Source: Dehalobacterium formicoaceticum
GTDB lineage: Bacteria; Bacillota; Dehalobacteriia; Dehalobacteriales; Dehalobacteriaceae
Length of the DNA stretch: 64,000 nt
Assembly: GCF_002224645.1 (NCBI RefSeq)
Contig: NZ_CP022121.1
Location: 2,486,501 to 2,550,500 of the forward strand
Direction of reading: 5' to 3'
The stretch's first letter is position 1. Each line of letters begins with the position of its first letter. Shown here piece by piece: positions 17,824-28,211 of the stretch. The translations under genes were made by a program, and so were the position numbers. Under the pieces are notes generated by a model, which saw nothing but the letters and a program-made list of their open reading frames with translations, did not search any database and was not told where the DNA came from.

Positions 17824-18917
17824 TTTCCGGGCACTCCCTTTTTTCTCAAAATAGCGGTAAAGAGAAGAAGGGAGGGGATCACTACCGAAAAGAACAAAAC
17901 ATACCAGGTAAATATTTTATGTCCGGTAAATACCCGCAGTTCGGCTAAGTTAGGGGCAATTATGATACATAAGGGAATAATAATGGCACTCACCGGAAGA
18001 ATCAGCGGTTTATACTCCTTAAAATCAAATAATTGCCCGATACTTAGCACTGCTAAATAATAGTAAAATGATACTTTAATAAATATCCCCAAAAGCCAAA
18101 CCGCCAGATGAACTGATTCTATGCGTTCCAAAAAACCTTCTAAACTTATTGTCCTGATCATCAAAAAAACAGGGAAAGTGGCTTTCTTAGCTGCCTCTCC
18201 GCCAAAGATTGATATTAAGACTATTTCCAGGAGCATAAAAATAATTACGGGTAAAGTATATCCTGCGATCAGCACTGTTTTACCTTTGCCCTGATCGTTC
18301 AAGCAGGGAAAAACCATGGCAAGCCCGATAATTTCCATTGACCGGGCCGCCGCAATAAACCCCCCCTGCATGATGGGGAAGATCCCTGTTTCCAGAAGGG
18401 GCGTAAGTTTTTTTAGATCCATATCCTTAGCTATAAGTACAAAAATCGTGATGATAGCAATGATTATAATTGGCGCAATGATTTCCGACAAGCGCCCTAA
18501 GACTTTAAGACCATGTAGCACCCCATAGGCACAAACCAGCACCATAGAAGCAACAATAAAGAGGGGCGGGGTGTCAGGCAGAATCATTGTTGACATAAAA
18601 AACCCTAATTGGGTCAAAGTAATCGCCGAATATTGAATAAAAAGCCACGCATAGAGTACCCCTATTATTTTCCCGCCGATCCCTAACAGGGTCTCACTAT
18701 ATTGGATGATGCTTTGGTCAGGAAATCTCTTCCAAAGAAGATAAATAGGGATAGATAGCAGCAGTTCTATAGGTAAATGGAATATCCCGACCAGCCAAAT
18801 ATCCTGATTTGCCGGCGGAGCTGTTATTCCCGGGAGATAGGTCAAGCCTACTATTAATCTGCTGATGAAGATCAGTAAAATCAGCTGTTTATAGGTAACA
18901 CGGCCGGCTTCCAACAT
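17820..18917 (-). CDS. gerB: Spore germination permease-like protein GerB family
   Basis: 365-residue integral membrane protein of the APC transporter-like GerAB family, the germinant-sensing subunit. About ten hydrophobic helices are visible across the length, starting with QLILLIFISRLIVGLTYLPG. It lies 17 bases after the A subunit and overlaps the C subunit by four bases, so the three genes form one operon. Confidence 0.94.
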   Translation of the reverse strand: MLEAGRVTYKQLILLIFISRLIVGLTYLPGITAPPANQDIWLVGIFHLPIELLLSIPIYLLWKRFPDQSIIQYSETLLGIGGKIIGVLYAWLFIQYSAITLTQLGFFMSTMILPDTPPLFIVASMVLVCAYGVLHGLKVLGRLSEIIAPIIIIAIITIFVLIAKDMDLKKLTPLLETGIFPIMQGGFIAAARSMEIIGLAMVFPCLNDQGKGKTVLIAGYTLPVIIFMLLEIVLISIFGGEAAKKATFPVFLMIRTISLEGFLERIESVHLAVWLLGIFIKVSFYYYLAVLSIGQLFDFKEYKPLILPVSAIIIPLCIIIAPNLAELRVFTGHKIFTWYVLFFSVVIPSLLLFTAILRKKGVPGK

Positions 18918-18934
18918 TCATATCCATCCCTTCT

Positions 18935-20536
18935 CTATTTTTTTTGATCATTTTCAGCCTGTTCGGTCATTCTGTTGCTTTTTTGCCGAACCCGGTTCTT
19001 CATCCCTAAAGCCCGGGGCCTGGTAAGCATTGCCCACCAGGGAACACGTATAAAAACATCTTTCATATCAGACAGCTTCATCGGAGCCAAGGGGGATGTA
19101 TAAGGCATTCCAAAAGAACGCAGGGAACAAAGATGGGTTAAAATAACTGCAATGCCCAGCATGATTCCGTAGATCCCCGATAATCCCGCCAAAACAGTTA
19201 AAAGGAACCTGATAATCGCACCGGCATCTGTTAATACCGGAACAACGAAAGAAGCAATGGCGGTAAGAGCTACGACAATTACCATCGGGGCACCGACAAA
19301 ACCCGCGGCGACAGCGGATTGGCCTATTACCAAGGCCCCCACAATGCTGACAGCCTGACCGACAGGTCGGGGCAGACGCACGCCTGCTTCCCGCAGAATT
19401 TCAAAAACCGCTCCCATCATCAAAGCTTCTATCACAGGAGGAAAAGGTACCCCTTCCAGAGATGCCGCCGTGGTGATCACTAAAGGCGCAGGTAATAATT
19501 CCTGCTCAAAGGTGGTGATCGCAACATAAGAAGCAGGGGCCAGGATGCTGATGCCAAAGGAGATATAACGGAGGATTCTAATTAAGCTGCTGAAAAAAGG
19601 CCGGGCATAATAATCTTCGCTGTTTTGAAAAGCCTCTACCAATAGGTAAGGGACAGCTAAAACAAATGGGGTGCCGTCAACAAGGATTGCCACTCTTCCT
19701 TCCAATATTTTCGCGCTGATGGTATCCGGCTTTTCACTGTTGCCCACGGTGGGAAAAATAGAAAAAGGGGCATCTTCTATGAATGACTCGATATAACCGG
19801 ATTCCAGGATACCATCAATTTCTATTTTCTCCAGACGTTTTTTTACCTCTTGCACGATTTCTTGATTGACGATGTTTTTCATATAAACAACACAAATATC
19901 CGTTTGTGTTTCTGTGCCGATTTTCATGGACTCAAACTTCAGATTCGGGCTTTTTATTTTGCGGCGGATCAAGGAAGTATTTGTGCGCAGTGTCTCTACG
20001 AAACCTTCTCTGGGGCCACGTACTACTGTTTCAGTAACCGGCTCCATAACCGCCCTGCTTGACCAGCCGCGAATTGATAGAATTAATGCCTTGTCTGCTC
20101 CGTCCAGGAATAAAACGACGTCTCCTGATAAAATAGCATCTACAGCATTTTTCAGTGTTGCACATTCTTTCGTGCCGGCAATGGATAAGGCGCTTTCTTT
20201 GATTTGGAGGTAAACATGATCCATATCTTGGTTAGGCGGAATTTCACGGGCAAACAGCATCAATGATTTTAACAGACTTTCATTAACCAGGCCATTATCT
20301 ACCAAGCCATCCACAAAAATTAAAAAAGCGTTAATTTGATCTTTTTCCCCAATTTTAAATTCTTTGAACACAATATCACTGGCATCTTGAAAAATTTCCT
20401 GCAGGGATCTAAAATTAACCTGCAGCTTTTTTGATAAAGATTGGTTATTTGAGTAGTTTTTTTCATCCTGAAAGCGATCTTTTTTTCTGCCCATATTACC
20501 TAATACTTTGATTTTACGGATAAATTTACGAAACAC
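18935..20536 (-). CDS. gerA: Spore germination protein GerA family
   Basis: 533-residue A subunit of a GerA-type germinant receptor. The soluble N-terminal domain contains the family hallmarks FVDGLV and a GDVVLFLDG strand, then RGWSSRAVMEPVTETVVRGPREGFVETLRTN, which is diagnostic. The C-terminal half has several membrane helices and the PFPPVIEALMM and RPVGQAVSIVGALVIG motifs. The tail is basic and polar. First gene of the minus-strand operon and divergent from gatCAB. Its presence is good evidence that the organism forms spores. Confidence 0.96.
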   Translation of the reverse strand: MFRKFIRKIKVLGNMGRKKDRFQDEKNYSNNQSLSKKLQVNFRSLQEIFQDASDIVFKEFKIGEKDQINAFLIFVDGLVDNGLVNESLLKSLMLFAREIPPNQDMDHVYLQIKESALSIAGTKECATLKNAVDAILSGDVVLFLDGADKALILSIRGWSSRAVMEPVTETVVRGPREGFVETLRTNTSLIRRKIKSPNLKFESMKIGTETQTDICVVYMKNIVNQEIVQEVKKRLEKIEIDGILESGYIESFIEDAPFSIFPTVGNSEKPDTISAKILEGRVAILVDGTPFVLAVPYLLVEAFQNSEDYYARPFFSSLIRILRYISFGISILAPASYVAITTFEQELLPAPLVITTAASLEGVPFPPVIEALMMGAVFEILREAGVRLPRPVGQAVSIVGALVIGQSAVAAGFVGAPMVIVVALTAIASFVVPVLTDAGAIIRFLLTVLAGLSGIYGIMLGIAVILTHLCSLRSFGMPYTSPLAPMKLSDMKDVFIRVPWWAMLTRPRALGMKNRVRQKSNRMTEQAENDQKK

Positions 20537-20705
20537 TTGCGGTTCTCCTCATCTAATTCCATTAATTGGATCAAATAGTTACGCATATTATATCCAAAGT
20601 TCAATACATTAACCGTACCTGGATTTGCCTGTCCCCGAATTTTGACCGATCCCAAAATTTACTCGAATTTATCCGTTTTTATTTTTATTTTGATGATGAC
20701 TTTGC

Positions 20706-20711
20706 TATAAT
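20706..20711 (+). promoter_or_regulatory. Candidate -10 box for gatCAB
   Basis: TATAAT in an AT-rich stretch 38 bases ahead of the gatC TTG start. No consensus -35 was found at 16-18 bp, so the assignment rests on the -10 match and position between divergent operons. Confidence 0.4.
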
Positions 20712-20748
20712 ATATTGATATTGATCAAATCTGAAGGTTGGTGAAAGT

Positions 20749-21030
20749 TTGATAACCATAAAAGACGTGGAACATGTGGCCCTTTTGGCCCGGCTGGAAT
20801 TGTCTCAGGAAGAAAAAGAAATGTATACGGAACAATTGAATCTTATTTTGAACCATATCGACAAGCTGGAGGAACTGGATACGGAAAATGTCCCGCCCAC
20901 AGCCCATGTTCTTTCCTTGCAGAATGTTTTACGTGAGGATGAGGTATACCCTTCCCTGGAGCGGGCAGCGGTGCTGGAAAATGGGCCCAATACGGAAAAA
21001 GGCCAGTTTAAAGTGCCCCGGATTGTTTAA
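20749..21030 (+). CDS. gatC: Asp-tRNA(Asn)/Glu-tRNA(Gln) amidotransferase subunit C
   Basis: 93-residue GatC, the small subunit that wraps GatA and GatB. Seen: DVEHVALLARLELSQEE at the N-terminus and the linker VPPTAHVLSLQNVLREDE, both characteristic. Starts with TTG after AAGGTTGGTG. First gene of gatCAB, the pathway that amidates misacylated tRNAs when Gln- or Asn-tRNA synthetases are missing. Confidence 0.95.
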   Translation: MITIKDVEHVALLARLELSQEEKEMYTEQLNLILNHIDKLEELDTENVPPTAHVLSLQNVLREDEVYPSLERAAVLENGPNTEKGQFKVPRIV

Positions 21031-21066
21031 AATAATTGCATGAAATAAAAGGGAGGATTGTTCAGC

Positions 21067-22545
21067 TTGAGTTCCTATCAAAAAACTATTCATGAACTGC
21101 ATGAACTCTTGATCGGGAAAGAAATTTCTGCCCAGGAACTATGTGCTGATGTTTACGCGCGTATAGAAGTGGTGGAAGATCAGGTCAAAGCCCTGGTGTT
21201 TACCGTAGAGCGTGACAAAGCCATGAAAGACGCTCAAAAGGCCGATACCAGGATTGCCGCAGGAGAGACTATAAGTCCTCTGACAGGCATACCCATGGTA
21301 TTAAAGGATAATATCTGCACAAAAGGCATTAAAACCACCTGTGCTTCCCGGATTTTGGCAGAATTTCGCCCGCCCTATGATGCCCACGTTGCGGAAGAGC
21401 TGGCCCAGGCCGGAGCAGTGCTCTGCGGCAAAACCAACATGGATGAATTTGCCATGGGATCTTCCACGGAAAACTCCGGCTATTTTGCCACCAGAAACCC
21501 CTGGGATTTAAGCCGGGTACCCGGCGGATCCAGCGGCGGTTCGGCAGCAGCTGTTGCGGCTGATGAGGCTGTTTTTTCCCTCGGTTCCGATACCGGCGGA
21601 TCCATTCGTCAACCCGCCTCCTTTTGCGGCACCGTCGGCCTGAAACCTACCTATGGCCTGATTTCCCGATACGGCTTGATCGCCTACGCTTCATCCCTGG
21701 ATCAGATCGGCCCTATCACCAAGGATGTGACGGATGCGGCTTTGGTCCTAAAGGCTATTGCCGGTTATGACAGAAAAGATTCCACCTCAAGCTCCATGCC
21801 CGTGCCTGACTACCAGGCGGCCTTAACCGGGGAGCTGCGGGGACTGAAAGTGGGCGTGCCCAGGGAGTATTTCGGCCCCGGTCTGGAACCGGAAGTGAAG
21901 GAATGTGTGGAAAAAGCGATCCGGCTGATGGAAAGTATGGGGGCACAAGTGGCGGAGGCTGCCATGCCTCATACCGAATATGCCCTGCCTGCCTATTATC
22001 TCATTGCCTCAGCAGAAGCCAGCTCCAACCTGGCTAGATTCGACGGGGTGCGCTACGGCTATCGTGCTCAGGAAGCGGAAGATGTGGTATCCATGTTCCA
22101 GAAAACGCGGCGTTACGGTTTTGGCAAAGAAGTGAAGCGGCGCATTATGCTGGGTACCTATGCCTTAAGCTCCGGTTACTATGACGCCTATTACCTCAAG
22201 GCTTTGAAAGTCCGTACCCTGGTGAAACAGGATTTTGACCGGGCTTTTGAAAAATTTGATCTCCTGGCGGCACCCACCGCTTCTCACCCGGCTTTCCGGC
22301 ACGGCGAAAAGGTGGACGACCCCTTAGCCATGTACCTATCCGACGTGCTAACCATTCCCATCAATTTGGCGGGTATTCCGGCCATTTCTGTTCCTTGCGG
22401 CTTTGTCCGGGATCTGCCTGTGGGCTTGCAGCTCATCGGCAAGCCCTTCGGCGAGGAAACCCTGCTTCAGGCATCTTTTGCTTATGAAAAAGCCGCCGGC
22501 TGGGGAAATATCAAGCCAAATCTGAAGGGAGTGACCGGTAAATGA
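21067..22545 (+). CDS. gatA: Asp-tRNA(Asn)/Glu-tRNA(Gln) amidotransferase subunit A
   Basis: 492-residue amidase-signature enzyme that releases ammonia from glutamine. Motifs: the catalytic lysine in [12 protein letters not shown], the glycine-serine loop [11 protein letters not shown] and the nucleophile region [16 protein letters not shown] (Ser-cisSer-Lys triad). I prefer TTG 21067 because GGGAGG at 21051-21056 is ten bases upstream; the other TTG at 21058 is too close to it. The stop overlaps gatB by four bases. Confidence 0.96.
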   Translation: MSSYQKTIHELHELLIGKEISAQELCADVYARIEVVEDQVKALVFTVERDKAMKDAQKADTRIAAGETISPLTGIPMVLKDNICTKGIKTTCASRILAEFRPPYDAHVAEELAQAGAVLCGKTNMDEFAMGSSTENSGYFATRNPWDLSRVPGGSSGGSAAAVAADEAVFSLGSDTGGSIRQPASFCGTVGLKPTYGLISRYGLIAYASSLDQIGPITKDVTDAALVLKAIAGYDRKDSTSSSMPVPDYQAALTGELRGLKVGVPREYFGPGLEPEVKECVEKAIRLMESMGAQVAEAAMPHTEYALPAYYLIASAEASSNLARFDGVRYGYRAQEAEDVVSMFQKTRRYGFGKEVKRRIMLGTYALSSGYYDAYYLKALKVRTLVKQDFDRAFEKFDLLAAPTASHPAFRHGEKVDDPLAMYLSDVLTIPINLAGIPAISVPCGFVRDLPVGLQLIGKPFGEETLLQASFAYEKAAGWGNIKPNLKGVTGK

Positions 22546-23990
22546 GCCGTGCAGCCTATGAAATTGTGATCGGCTTGGAGGTCCATGCGGAGCTGAAAAC
22601 AAAAGCCAAGATATTTTGCTCCTGCACCACATCTTTCGGCGCTGATGTCAACACCCATGTCTGTCCCGTTTGTTTGGGCTTGCCGGGGGTTTTACCTGTG
22701 CTGAACAAGAAGGTCGTGGATTTTGCTATCAAGGCCGGTCTGGCTTTGGATTGCGAGATCAGTTCATTTTCCAAGTTCGACCGGAAAAATTATTATTATC
22801 CCGATTTGCCGAAAAATTTTCAGACCTCCCAATATGACCTGCCCATCTGTTTTGACGGCCATCTGGATATCGAGGTGCAGGAAGGCAAAAAGCGGGTGGG
22901 TATTACCCGCATCCACATGGAGGAGGATGCGGGAAAACTGACCCACGGCGGGGAGACCATAACTTCCTCCGATTATTCACTGGTGGATTACAACCGCACC
23001 GGTGTGCCTTTGCTGGAAATCGTCTCGGAGCCGGATATGCGTTCTCCGGAAGAAGCCCGGGCCTATTTGGAAAAATTAAAAGCCATTTTGGAATACACCG
23101 AGGTATCTGACTGCAGAATGGAAGAAGGTTCCCTGCGCTGTGATGCCAATATTTCCATCATGCCCAAAGGTAGTGGGGTTTTTGGCACCCGGACGGAAAT
23201 CAAGAACATGAACTCCTTTCGTGCCTTGGAACGGGCTTTGAATTATGAAATTGAACGGCAGATCCAGGTGGTGGAGAAAGGCCGGAATGTGATTCAGGAG
23301 ACCAGGACCTGGGATGATGAAAAGGGCATCACCCTTGCCTTAAGAAGCAAAGAGGAGGCCCATGACTACCGCTATTTCCCCGAACCGGATCTGCCCCCCT
23401 TGGTAATCAGCGAAAAATGGGTGAAAGAAATCCGGGCATCTCTCCCGGAATTGCCCGAAGCCCGAAAAGAACGGCTCATAAAGGATTATGAACTGCCCCT
23501 TTATGATGCCCGGGTCATCACATCATCCAAGGCGATGGCTGACTATTTCGATGATTGCGCCGCCTTATATCCAAAAGCGAAAATCATCAGCAACTGGCTC
23601 ATGGGGGATCTGTCCCGGCTTTTGAACGCTGAGGGCAAAACCTTTTCGGATTGCCCTATAAGCCCTGGGATGCTGGCAGAGATGCTCAAACTGATGGATC
23701 AGGGCGTAATCAGCGGGAGAATTGCCAAAACCGTTTTCGAAGAAATGTTTAAAACGGGCAAAAGGGCGGCCCTGGTTGTGGAGGAAAAAGGATTGGTGCA
23801 AATTTCTGACCAATCGGAAATCGAGCCCTTGGTGGAACAGGTGCTAAAAGAAAATCCCCAATCGGTGGAAGATTATCGGGCGGGAAAGGAAAGGGCCCTG
23901 GGTTTTTTGGTAGGTCAAATTATGAAGATGAGCAAAGGCAAAGCCAATCCCAATATGGTCAATGACCTTTTAAAAGAAAAACTGAAATAA
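22542..23990 (+). CDS. gatB: Asp-tRNA(Asn)/Glu-tRNA(Gln) amidotransferase subunit B
   Basis: 482-residue GatB, the kinase-like subunit that activates the misacylated tRNA. It opens with [23 protein letters not shown] and has the zinc cysteines (CSC and CPVCLG), the HMEEDAGKL and [17 protein letters not shown] motifs, and the C-terminal YqeY-like helical tail domain ([13 protein letters not shown]). Coupled to gatA by an ATGA overlap. Complete. Confidence 0.97.
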   Translation: MSRAAYEIVIGLEVHAELKTKAKIFCSCTTSFGADVNTHVCPVCLGLPGVLPVLNKKVVDFAIKAGLALDCEISSFSKFDRKNYYYPDLPKNFQTSQYDLPICFDGHLDIEVQEGKKRVGITRIHMEEDAGKLTHGGETITSSDYSLVDYNRTGVPLLEIVSEPDMRSPEEARAYLEKLKAILEYTEVSDCRMEEGSLRCDANISIMPKGSGVFGTRTEIKNMNSFRALERALNYEIERQIQVVEKGRNVIQETRTWDDEKGITLALRSKEEAHDYRYFPEPDLPPLVISEKWVKEIRASLPELPEARKERLIKDYELPLYDARVITSSKAMADYFDDCAALYPKAKIISNWLMGDLSRLLNAEGKTFSDCPISPGMLAEMLKLMDQGVISGRIAKTVFEEMFKTGKRAALVVEEKGLVQISDQSEIEPLVEQVLKENPQSVEDYRAGKERALGFLVGQIMKMSKGKANPNMVNDLLKEKLK

Positions 23991-24079
23991 AAATTATTTA
24001 TCATGACCTTTGACATTATAAGAATAATCATGTATTATCTTTATATAGTCCTTTTGGACAAAGAAGGAGGCGTATTGAT

Positions 24080-24397
24080 ATGGAAATTACAGAAATCGCC
24101 GCTGAAAAAGTTAAAGAGGTTATGACAGGCGAGAATAAAGTAGATTCTTACTTGAGATTATACATAGCCGGTATGGGCTGAGGCGGTCCGAATTTCGGAA
24201 TGGCTCTGGAAGAGTCAAAAAACCCTGATGATGAATTACTGGAAGCTCATGGCGTTAAGATGATTGCCGATGAAAATGCAGCAAAAGCTTTGAACGGTGC
24301 TGTTCTCGACTATATTGATTCCCAGATGGGCAGCGGATTTCAAATTAAGACTCCCAATCAGTCTGATTGCAGCTCGGGATGCGACTCCTGCGGTTAA
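24080..24397 (+). CDS. HesB/IscA-like selenoprotein (in-frame UGA)
   Basis: One 105-residue reading frame from ATG 24080 (preceded by GAAGGAGGCG) to the stop at 24395-24397, interrupted only by TGA at 24179-24181. The residue at the UGA falls in GMG-U-GGPNFGMALEE, where HesB/IscA relatives have the first iron-sulfur-ligating cysteine, so UGA should encode selenocysteine 34. The C-terminus is cysteine-rich (CSSGCDSCG). A HesB-like selenoprotein family is known in anaerobic bacteria. A simple gene caller would see only a truncated frame from 24200. It follows gatB as a separate gene with its own terminator. Confidence 0.88.
24179..24216 (+). promoter_or_regulatory. UGA codon and candidate SECIS of the HesB-like gene
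   Basis: The TGA is followed 20 bases later by a hairpin with stem GGCTCT/AGAGTC (24202-24207 and 24211-24216) and a loop GGA. Loop distance and a G at the loop start meet the published bacterial SECIS pattern. An alternative hairpin (TCCGA/TCGGA) lies closer to the codon but lacks the loop G. Confidence 0.55.
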
Positions 24398-24437
24398 ACC
24401 GCAGAGAAATTTAAGACAAAAATTGCGTCAAAAATTA

Positions 24438-24479
24438 ACTGCCGGTAAAGGAGAAAAATCCTTGACCGGCAGTTTTTTT
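24438..24479 (+). terminator. Intrinsic terminator after the HesB-like selenoprotein
   Basis: Strong stem ACTGCCGGT ... ACCGGCAGT with an inner AAGGA/TCCTT stem, followed by seven T residues. It ends the transcription unit before the two-component operon. Confidence 0.85.
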
Positions 24480-24649
24480 ATGTCATTTTATGTTTTTCAT
24501 ATATTTTTCATCTTTTTCTTTCCGCCTTAAGAATTTCATAAGAATTAAGTTCGTTTGATCCTAAGAATTGATTGATATCATGACCCTAGAGTAAGGAACA
24601 GAAGGGTGTGATATAATTTGAAGGAATTTAGTTTGAGGAGTGGTTCCAC

Positions 24650-25336
24650 ATGAACATTTTAGTATGTGATGATGACAAGGAAATATTGGAGGCGGTTTCC
24701 ATTTATTTAGAAAATGAAGGCTACCACGTATATAAAGCATCCCACGGACTGGAAGCACTGGATATTGTGGAAGAACATGAAATACATCTGATTATTATGG
24801 ATATTATGATGCCCCAAATGGACGGCATCAGGGCAACTTTAAAAATCAGGGAAGATAAAAATATCCCGGTTATTTTGCTCTCGGCAAAATCGGAGGATAC
24901 GGACAAAATCATCGGATTAAATATGGGAGCGGATGATTACGTCACCAAGCCTTTTAATCCCTTGGAGTTAATTGCCCGGGTCAAGTCACAGCTGAGGAGA
25001 TATACCACCCTGGGCAGTATGGAAATCAGGAATAATGTTTTTAAAACCGGGGGCTTGGTGGTTGATGATGAGTGCAAAATGATCACTGTGGACGGAGAGG
25101 AAGTAAAACTAACTCCTGTGCAGTACAAGATCCTGAGATTGCTCACGGCCAATGCGGGCCGGGTCTTTTCCATTGATGAAATCTATGAAAAGGTATGGCA
25201 AGAAACAGCTTACAGCCCGGAAAATACCGTGGCTGTCCATATCAGAAAAATCAGAGAAAAAATTGAGATCAATCCGAAGGAGCCAAATTATTTGAAGGTG
25301 GTGTGGGGAATTGGATATAAGGTGGAAAAAATATAG
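24650..25336 (+). CDS. OmpR/PhoB-family response regulator
   Basis: 228 residues. The receiver domain has the acidic pair (CDDD), phospho-acceptor D51 (IIMDIMMPQMDG), the conserved S/T (LLSAKSED) and lysine (VTKPFNP). The C-terminal winged-helix ends in ENTVAVHIRKIREKIE ... VVWGIGYK. Closest in style to VanR-like regulators. The kinase gene overlaps its last 26 bases, so they form one operon. Its targets cannot be told from the sequence. Confidence 0.93.
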   Translation: MNILVCDDDKEILEAVSIYLENEGYHVYKASHGLEALDIVEEHEIHLIIMDIMMPQMDGIRATLKIREDKNIPVILLSAKSEDTDKIIGLNMGADDYVTKPFNPLELIARVKSQLRRYTTLGSMEIRNNVFKTGGLVVDDECKMITVDGEEVKLTPVQYKILRLLTANAGRVFSIDEIYEKVWQETAYSPENTVAVHIRKIREKIEINPKEPNYLKVVWGIGYKVEKI

Positions 25337-27389
25337 CCACTCATTAATTACAAAAATCATTGTTTTTATCATTGCCATATTAAGTTTTACAACAGCCATT
25401 ACAATTTTCGCCAATTATCTACTATTTAATAACAGAGATTATGAGGCGGCTTTTCAAGAAAGCTATTTTCTAAGTACGGATTTTCCCGCTGAAAGCAGCG
25501 GTGTGCTGCAAGATCTGCGGGACATTACCCAAATTTATCAAAGTGAGGAACATATTTTAAACGGCGGAGCAATTCGAGAAGATGATTTGCTCCAATTGAA
25601 AGATAATTTATTTTTGGAGTTTCGTGATAACTCCAGACATTACAATCCAAATTTTACGGAACAGGAAAACTATAAAATATTCGTTGAGGAATATGCAGCT
25701 CAAATTGCGGCGAAAAAAAACCAGTTGGTTCAGGAACAAGTAAAAGCATACCAAGAAACCCTACGCCGGCTGGAAAATCAAAAAGGGATATTCTATTATG
25801 CTCATGTATGGGGGAATGAGGTAACCAACAGCCAAAACAAGAGCCAAGACTATTTTCAATCCTTCCCCGCTTATATTATGTTTGACGGTGCTAGTGAAAA
25901 GGTTTTTCCGGAAGAAATCAAAGATAATAATTATTATTTTTGGTTTACCTCAAACAGCAGGGACTTAGGCGCAAATGATGTGCTTTATGTGGGGTTCAGC
26001 GATGAATTTTTAAGTCCGAGAATTGCTGAATGGCAGGAAAATAAAATCATTGCTGCAAACAATTTCAAAAAAATTGCAGTTTCCCTAATCCTGCTAGGAC
26101 TTTCATTCATTTACCTGGTAATTGTAATCGGCAGAAGTCCTGAGGAAGAAGGAAGGGTTCAGATCAATTTTGTTGATCGCATCTACAATGATGTGAAGTT
26201 GGCCATGTGCGGAATTTTGATTATTTCATGGTTTGGGGCAATGGTCGGAATACATGACCTGAGGATAACTTATCAAGTGATATTTGCTATAACCTTGATC
26301 ATCGGTTCTGCCGGCCTGGTATTAGTTCTTTCACTAATTAAAAGTATTAAAATCAAAAATTTTATCAAGCATAGTTTAACCTTCGTGATCTTTTACCGGA
26401 TCTTTCATTTCTTTAAGGATGTCTATGACAGCGGCAGTACGGCGGTGAAGGTTTTGATCGTGGTAATCGGATATCCCCTCCTGGTGGCCGCCACTTTCTT
26501 TATTTTTCCGGTGACTATTGGTGCGGCTGTCTGGCTGGCTCATCAAAAGGTGAAGGAATATAATGCCATCAAGGAAGGGGTGCAAAAGGTTAAAGAAGGG
26601 GATCTTCATTACAATATTCAAGTCCCGGGGAATGGGGAATTGGCCAGGCTTGCTTCTGATATCAACAGTATTACTGACGGTTTAAATCGTGCAGTAGCAA
26701 ATGAAGTGAAGAGTGAACGCTTAAAAACAGAACTAATCACCAATGTTTCCCATGATATCAGGACCCCTTTGACTTCCATTATCACCTATGTGGATTTACT
26801 GAAAAATGAAAAGGATGAGGTCAAGACCAGAGAATATATCGAAATACTGGAGCAGAAAGCAGAACGGCTAAAGGTACTCACGGACGATCTCTTTGATGCG
26901 GCCAAGGCCTCCAGCGGTAGTATTCCGACGCACCTGGAAAAAATAGAACTAATATCTTTAATCACTCAAGGTTTAGGTGAAATTGATGATAAAATACGGG
27001 AATGTAATTTGGACTTTAAGCTGAATCATCCCAAGGATAAGGTATATATTAAAGCAGACGGCAGATTGTTCTGGCGGGCTGTGGAGAACTTGTTTTCCAA
27101 TATCTTTAAATATGCCCAGAGCGGATCCAGGGTATATATTGAGATTTCAGAGCAAGGGAATGAAGTAACTTTGACCTTTAAAAATATTTCCGCCTATGAA
27201 CTGAACATTTCCGCCGAGGAATTAATGGAACGTTTCACCAGGGGCGATGACTCCAGAAGCAACCAGGGCAGCGGTCTGGGTTTATCCATTGCCAAAAGCC
27301 TGATTGAACTGCAAAAAGGCAGCTTTAAAATCGAAATCGACGGAGATTTATTCAAAGCAATGATCCAGATCCCCAAATGGCAGCAGTAA
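25311..27389 (+). CDS. Membrane sensor histidine kinase (HAMP-HisKA-HATPase)
   Basis: 692-residue kinase cognate to the overlapping regulator. One N-terminal membrane helix (about 14-36), a roughly 220-residue extracellular domain, then several more membrane helices (about 255-415), a HAMP linker, HisKA with phospho-accepting H481 (NVSHDIRTPLTSI), and HATPase N, G1 and G2 boxes (ENLFSN, GDDSRSNQGSGLGL). The multi-helix block between sensor and HAMP is larger than usual, which may indicate membrane-embedded sensing. Starts at ATG 25311 inside the regulator gene. Confidence 0.92.
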   Translation: MDIRWKKYSHSLITKIIVFIIAILSFTTAITIFANYLLFNNRDYEAAFQESYFLSTDFPAESSGVLQDLRDITQIYQSEEHILNGGAIREDDLLQLKDNLFLEFRDNSRHYNPNFTEQENYKIFVEEYAAQIAAKKNQLVQEQVKAYQETLRRLENQKGIFYYAHVWGNEVTNSQNKSQDYFQSFPAYIMFDGASEKVFPEEIKDNNYYFWFTSNSRDLGANDVLYVGFSDEFLSPRIAEWQENKIIAANNFKKIAVSLILLGLSFIYLVIVIGRSPEEEGRVQINFVDRIYNDVKLAMCGILIISWFGAMVGIHDLRITYQVIFAITLIIGSAGLVLVLSLIKSIKIKNFIKHSLTFVIFYRIFHFFKDVYDSGSTAVKVLIVVIGYPLLVAATFFIFPVTIGAAVWLAHQKVKEYNAIKEGVQKVKEGDLHYNIQVPGNGELARLASDINSITDGLNRAVANEVKSERLKTELITNVSHDIRTPLTSIITYVDLLKNEKDEVKTREYIEILEQKAERLKVLTDDLFDAAKASSGSIPTHLEKIELISLITQGLGEIDDKIRECNLDFKLNHPKDKVYIKADGRLFWRAVENLFSNIFKYAQSGSRVYIEISEQGNEVTLTFKNISAYELNISAEELMERFTRGDDSRSNQGSGLGLSIAKSLIELQKGSFKIEIDGDLFKAMIQIPKWQQ

Positions 27390-27548
27390 ATTAGTTTCAC
27401 CTTGACATTCATCATTTTCCTGATAGCAGGGATTCCATTTTATCTATCAAATTAGATATATTGAGTTTGAGATATTTTGCTGCGGCTGCCGAATATACAA
27501 ATGAAGAATTAGAATAGTATGCACAACTAATAAGCAAGCATCTTCATC

Positions 27549-27581
27549 AAAGAGGAGACATCTTAACGATGTCTCCTCTTT
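27549..27581. terminator. Perfect hairpin downstream of the histidine kinase
   Basis: A 14-bp perfect stem (AAAGAGGAGACATC / GATGTCTCCTCTTT) with a five-base loop, flanked by A-rich and T-rich bases, so it could work in both directions. The rest of the 27390-27711 gap shows no gene. Confidence 0.65.
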
Positions 27582-27711
27582 AAATTTCCTGGTTTTAAAG
27601 GTCGTGCAGTAAGAGATAGACATGATATAAAGAGAATTTTTCTGTCTTCTGTAACATGATAGCATGTCCAGCATATGATATACCATAAAATATAAGGAAG
27701 GAGGAACCCCA

Positions 27712-28062
27712 ATGTATTATAAACGTGATAGACAGAATAATTGTGGTAATCAAAAACAAACACACACTCATGAATTTTTAGGTAGTACTAAATTAGCTGA
27801 GGAAGATGATGATCGGCATAATCATCGTTTTGCCGGTGTTACCAGTGAAAAGATTCCCATTAATTGTAAAGAACATGTGCATACACTGCTAACCAATACT
27901 GATTTTTTGGACCATCATCATGAAGTAGGAGCAACAACCGGCCCAAATATCGAATTAGCTGACGGAAAACACATTCACTTAGTTACTGGCACCACGACAT
28001 GCAATGATGGACATGTTCATGACTTTATTTTTGCCACATTGATTCAAAAGCCTCTTGTTTAA
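27712..28062 (+). CDS. ymaF: YmaF-family histidine-rich protein
   Basis: 116 residues with the recurring YmaF pattern: HTHEFLGSTKLAEEDDDRHNHRFAGVTSE, then HVHTLLTNTDFLDHHHEV and GKHIHLVTGTTTCNDGHVHDF. The regularly spaced histidine pairs suggest metal binding. Function of the family is unknown; it is common in Firmicutes. AGGAGG lies 8 bases before the ATG. It stands alone and is followed by a terminator-like hairpin. Confidence 0.85.
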   Translation: MYYKRDRQNNCGNQKQTHTHEFLGSTKLAEEDDDRHNHRFAGVTSEKIPINCKEHVHTLLTNTDFLDHHHEVGATTGPNIELADGKHIHLVTGTTTCNDGHVHDFIFATLIQKPLV

Positions 28063-28105
28063 GCATTTTAAATATTGTTGAAATTAATGTTCAATGAAAA
28101 TATTT

Positions 28106-28151
28106 AACCCATAGGATTAGCAGGAAAGCTGAACTTGTGGGTTTTTTTTAA
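28106..28151 (+). terminator. Terminator-like hairpin after ymaF
   Basis: AACCCA ... TGGGTT stem with a long loop followed by a run of T. It lies about 45 bases after the ymaF stop. Confidence 0.5.
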
Positions 28152-28211
28152 TGGGGATGTCAAGAGGACTATGAAGTGAGTAACAATATTGATGAAAACT
28201 TAGATCAACCC

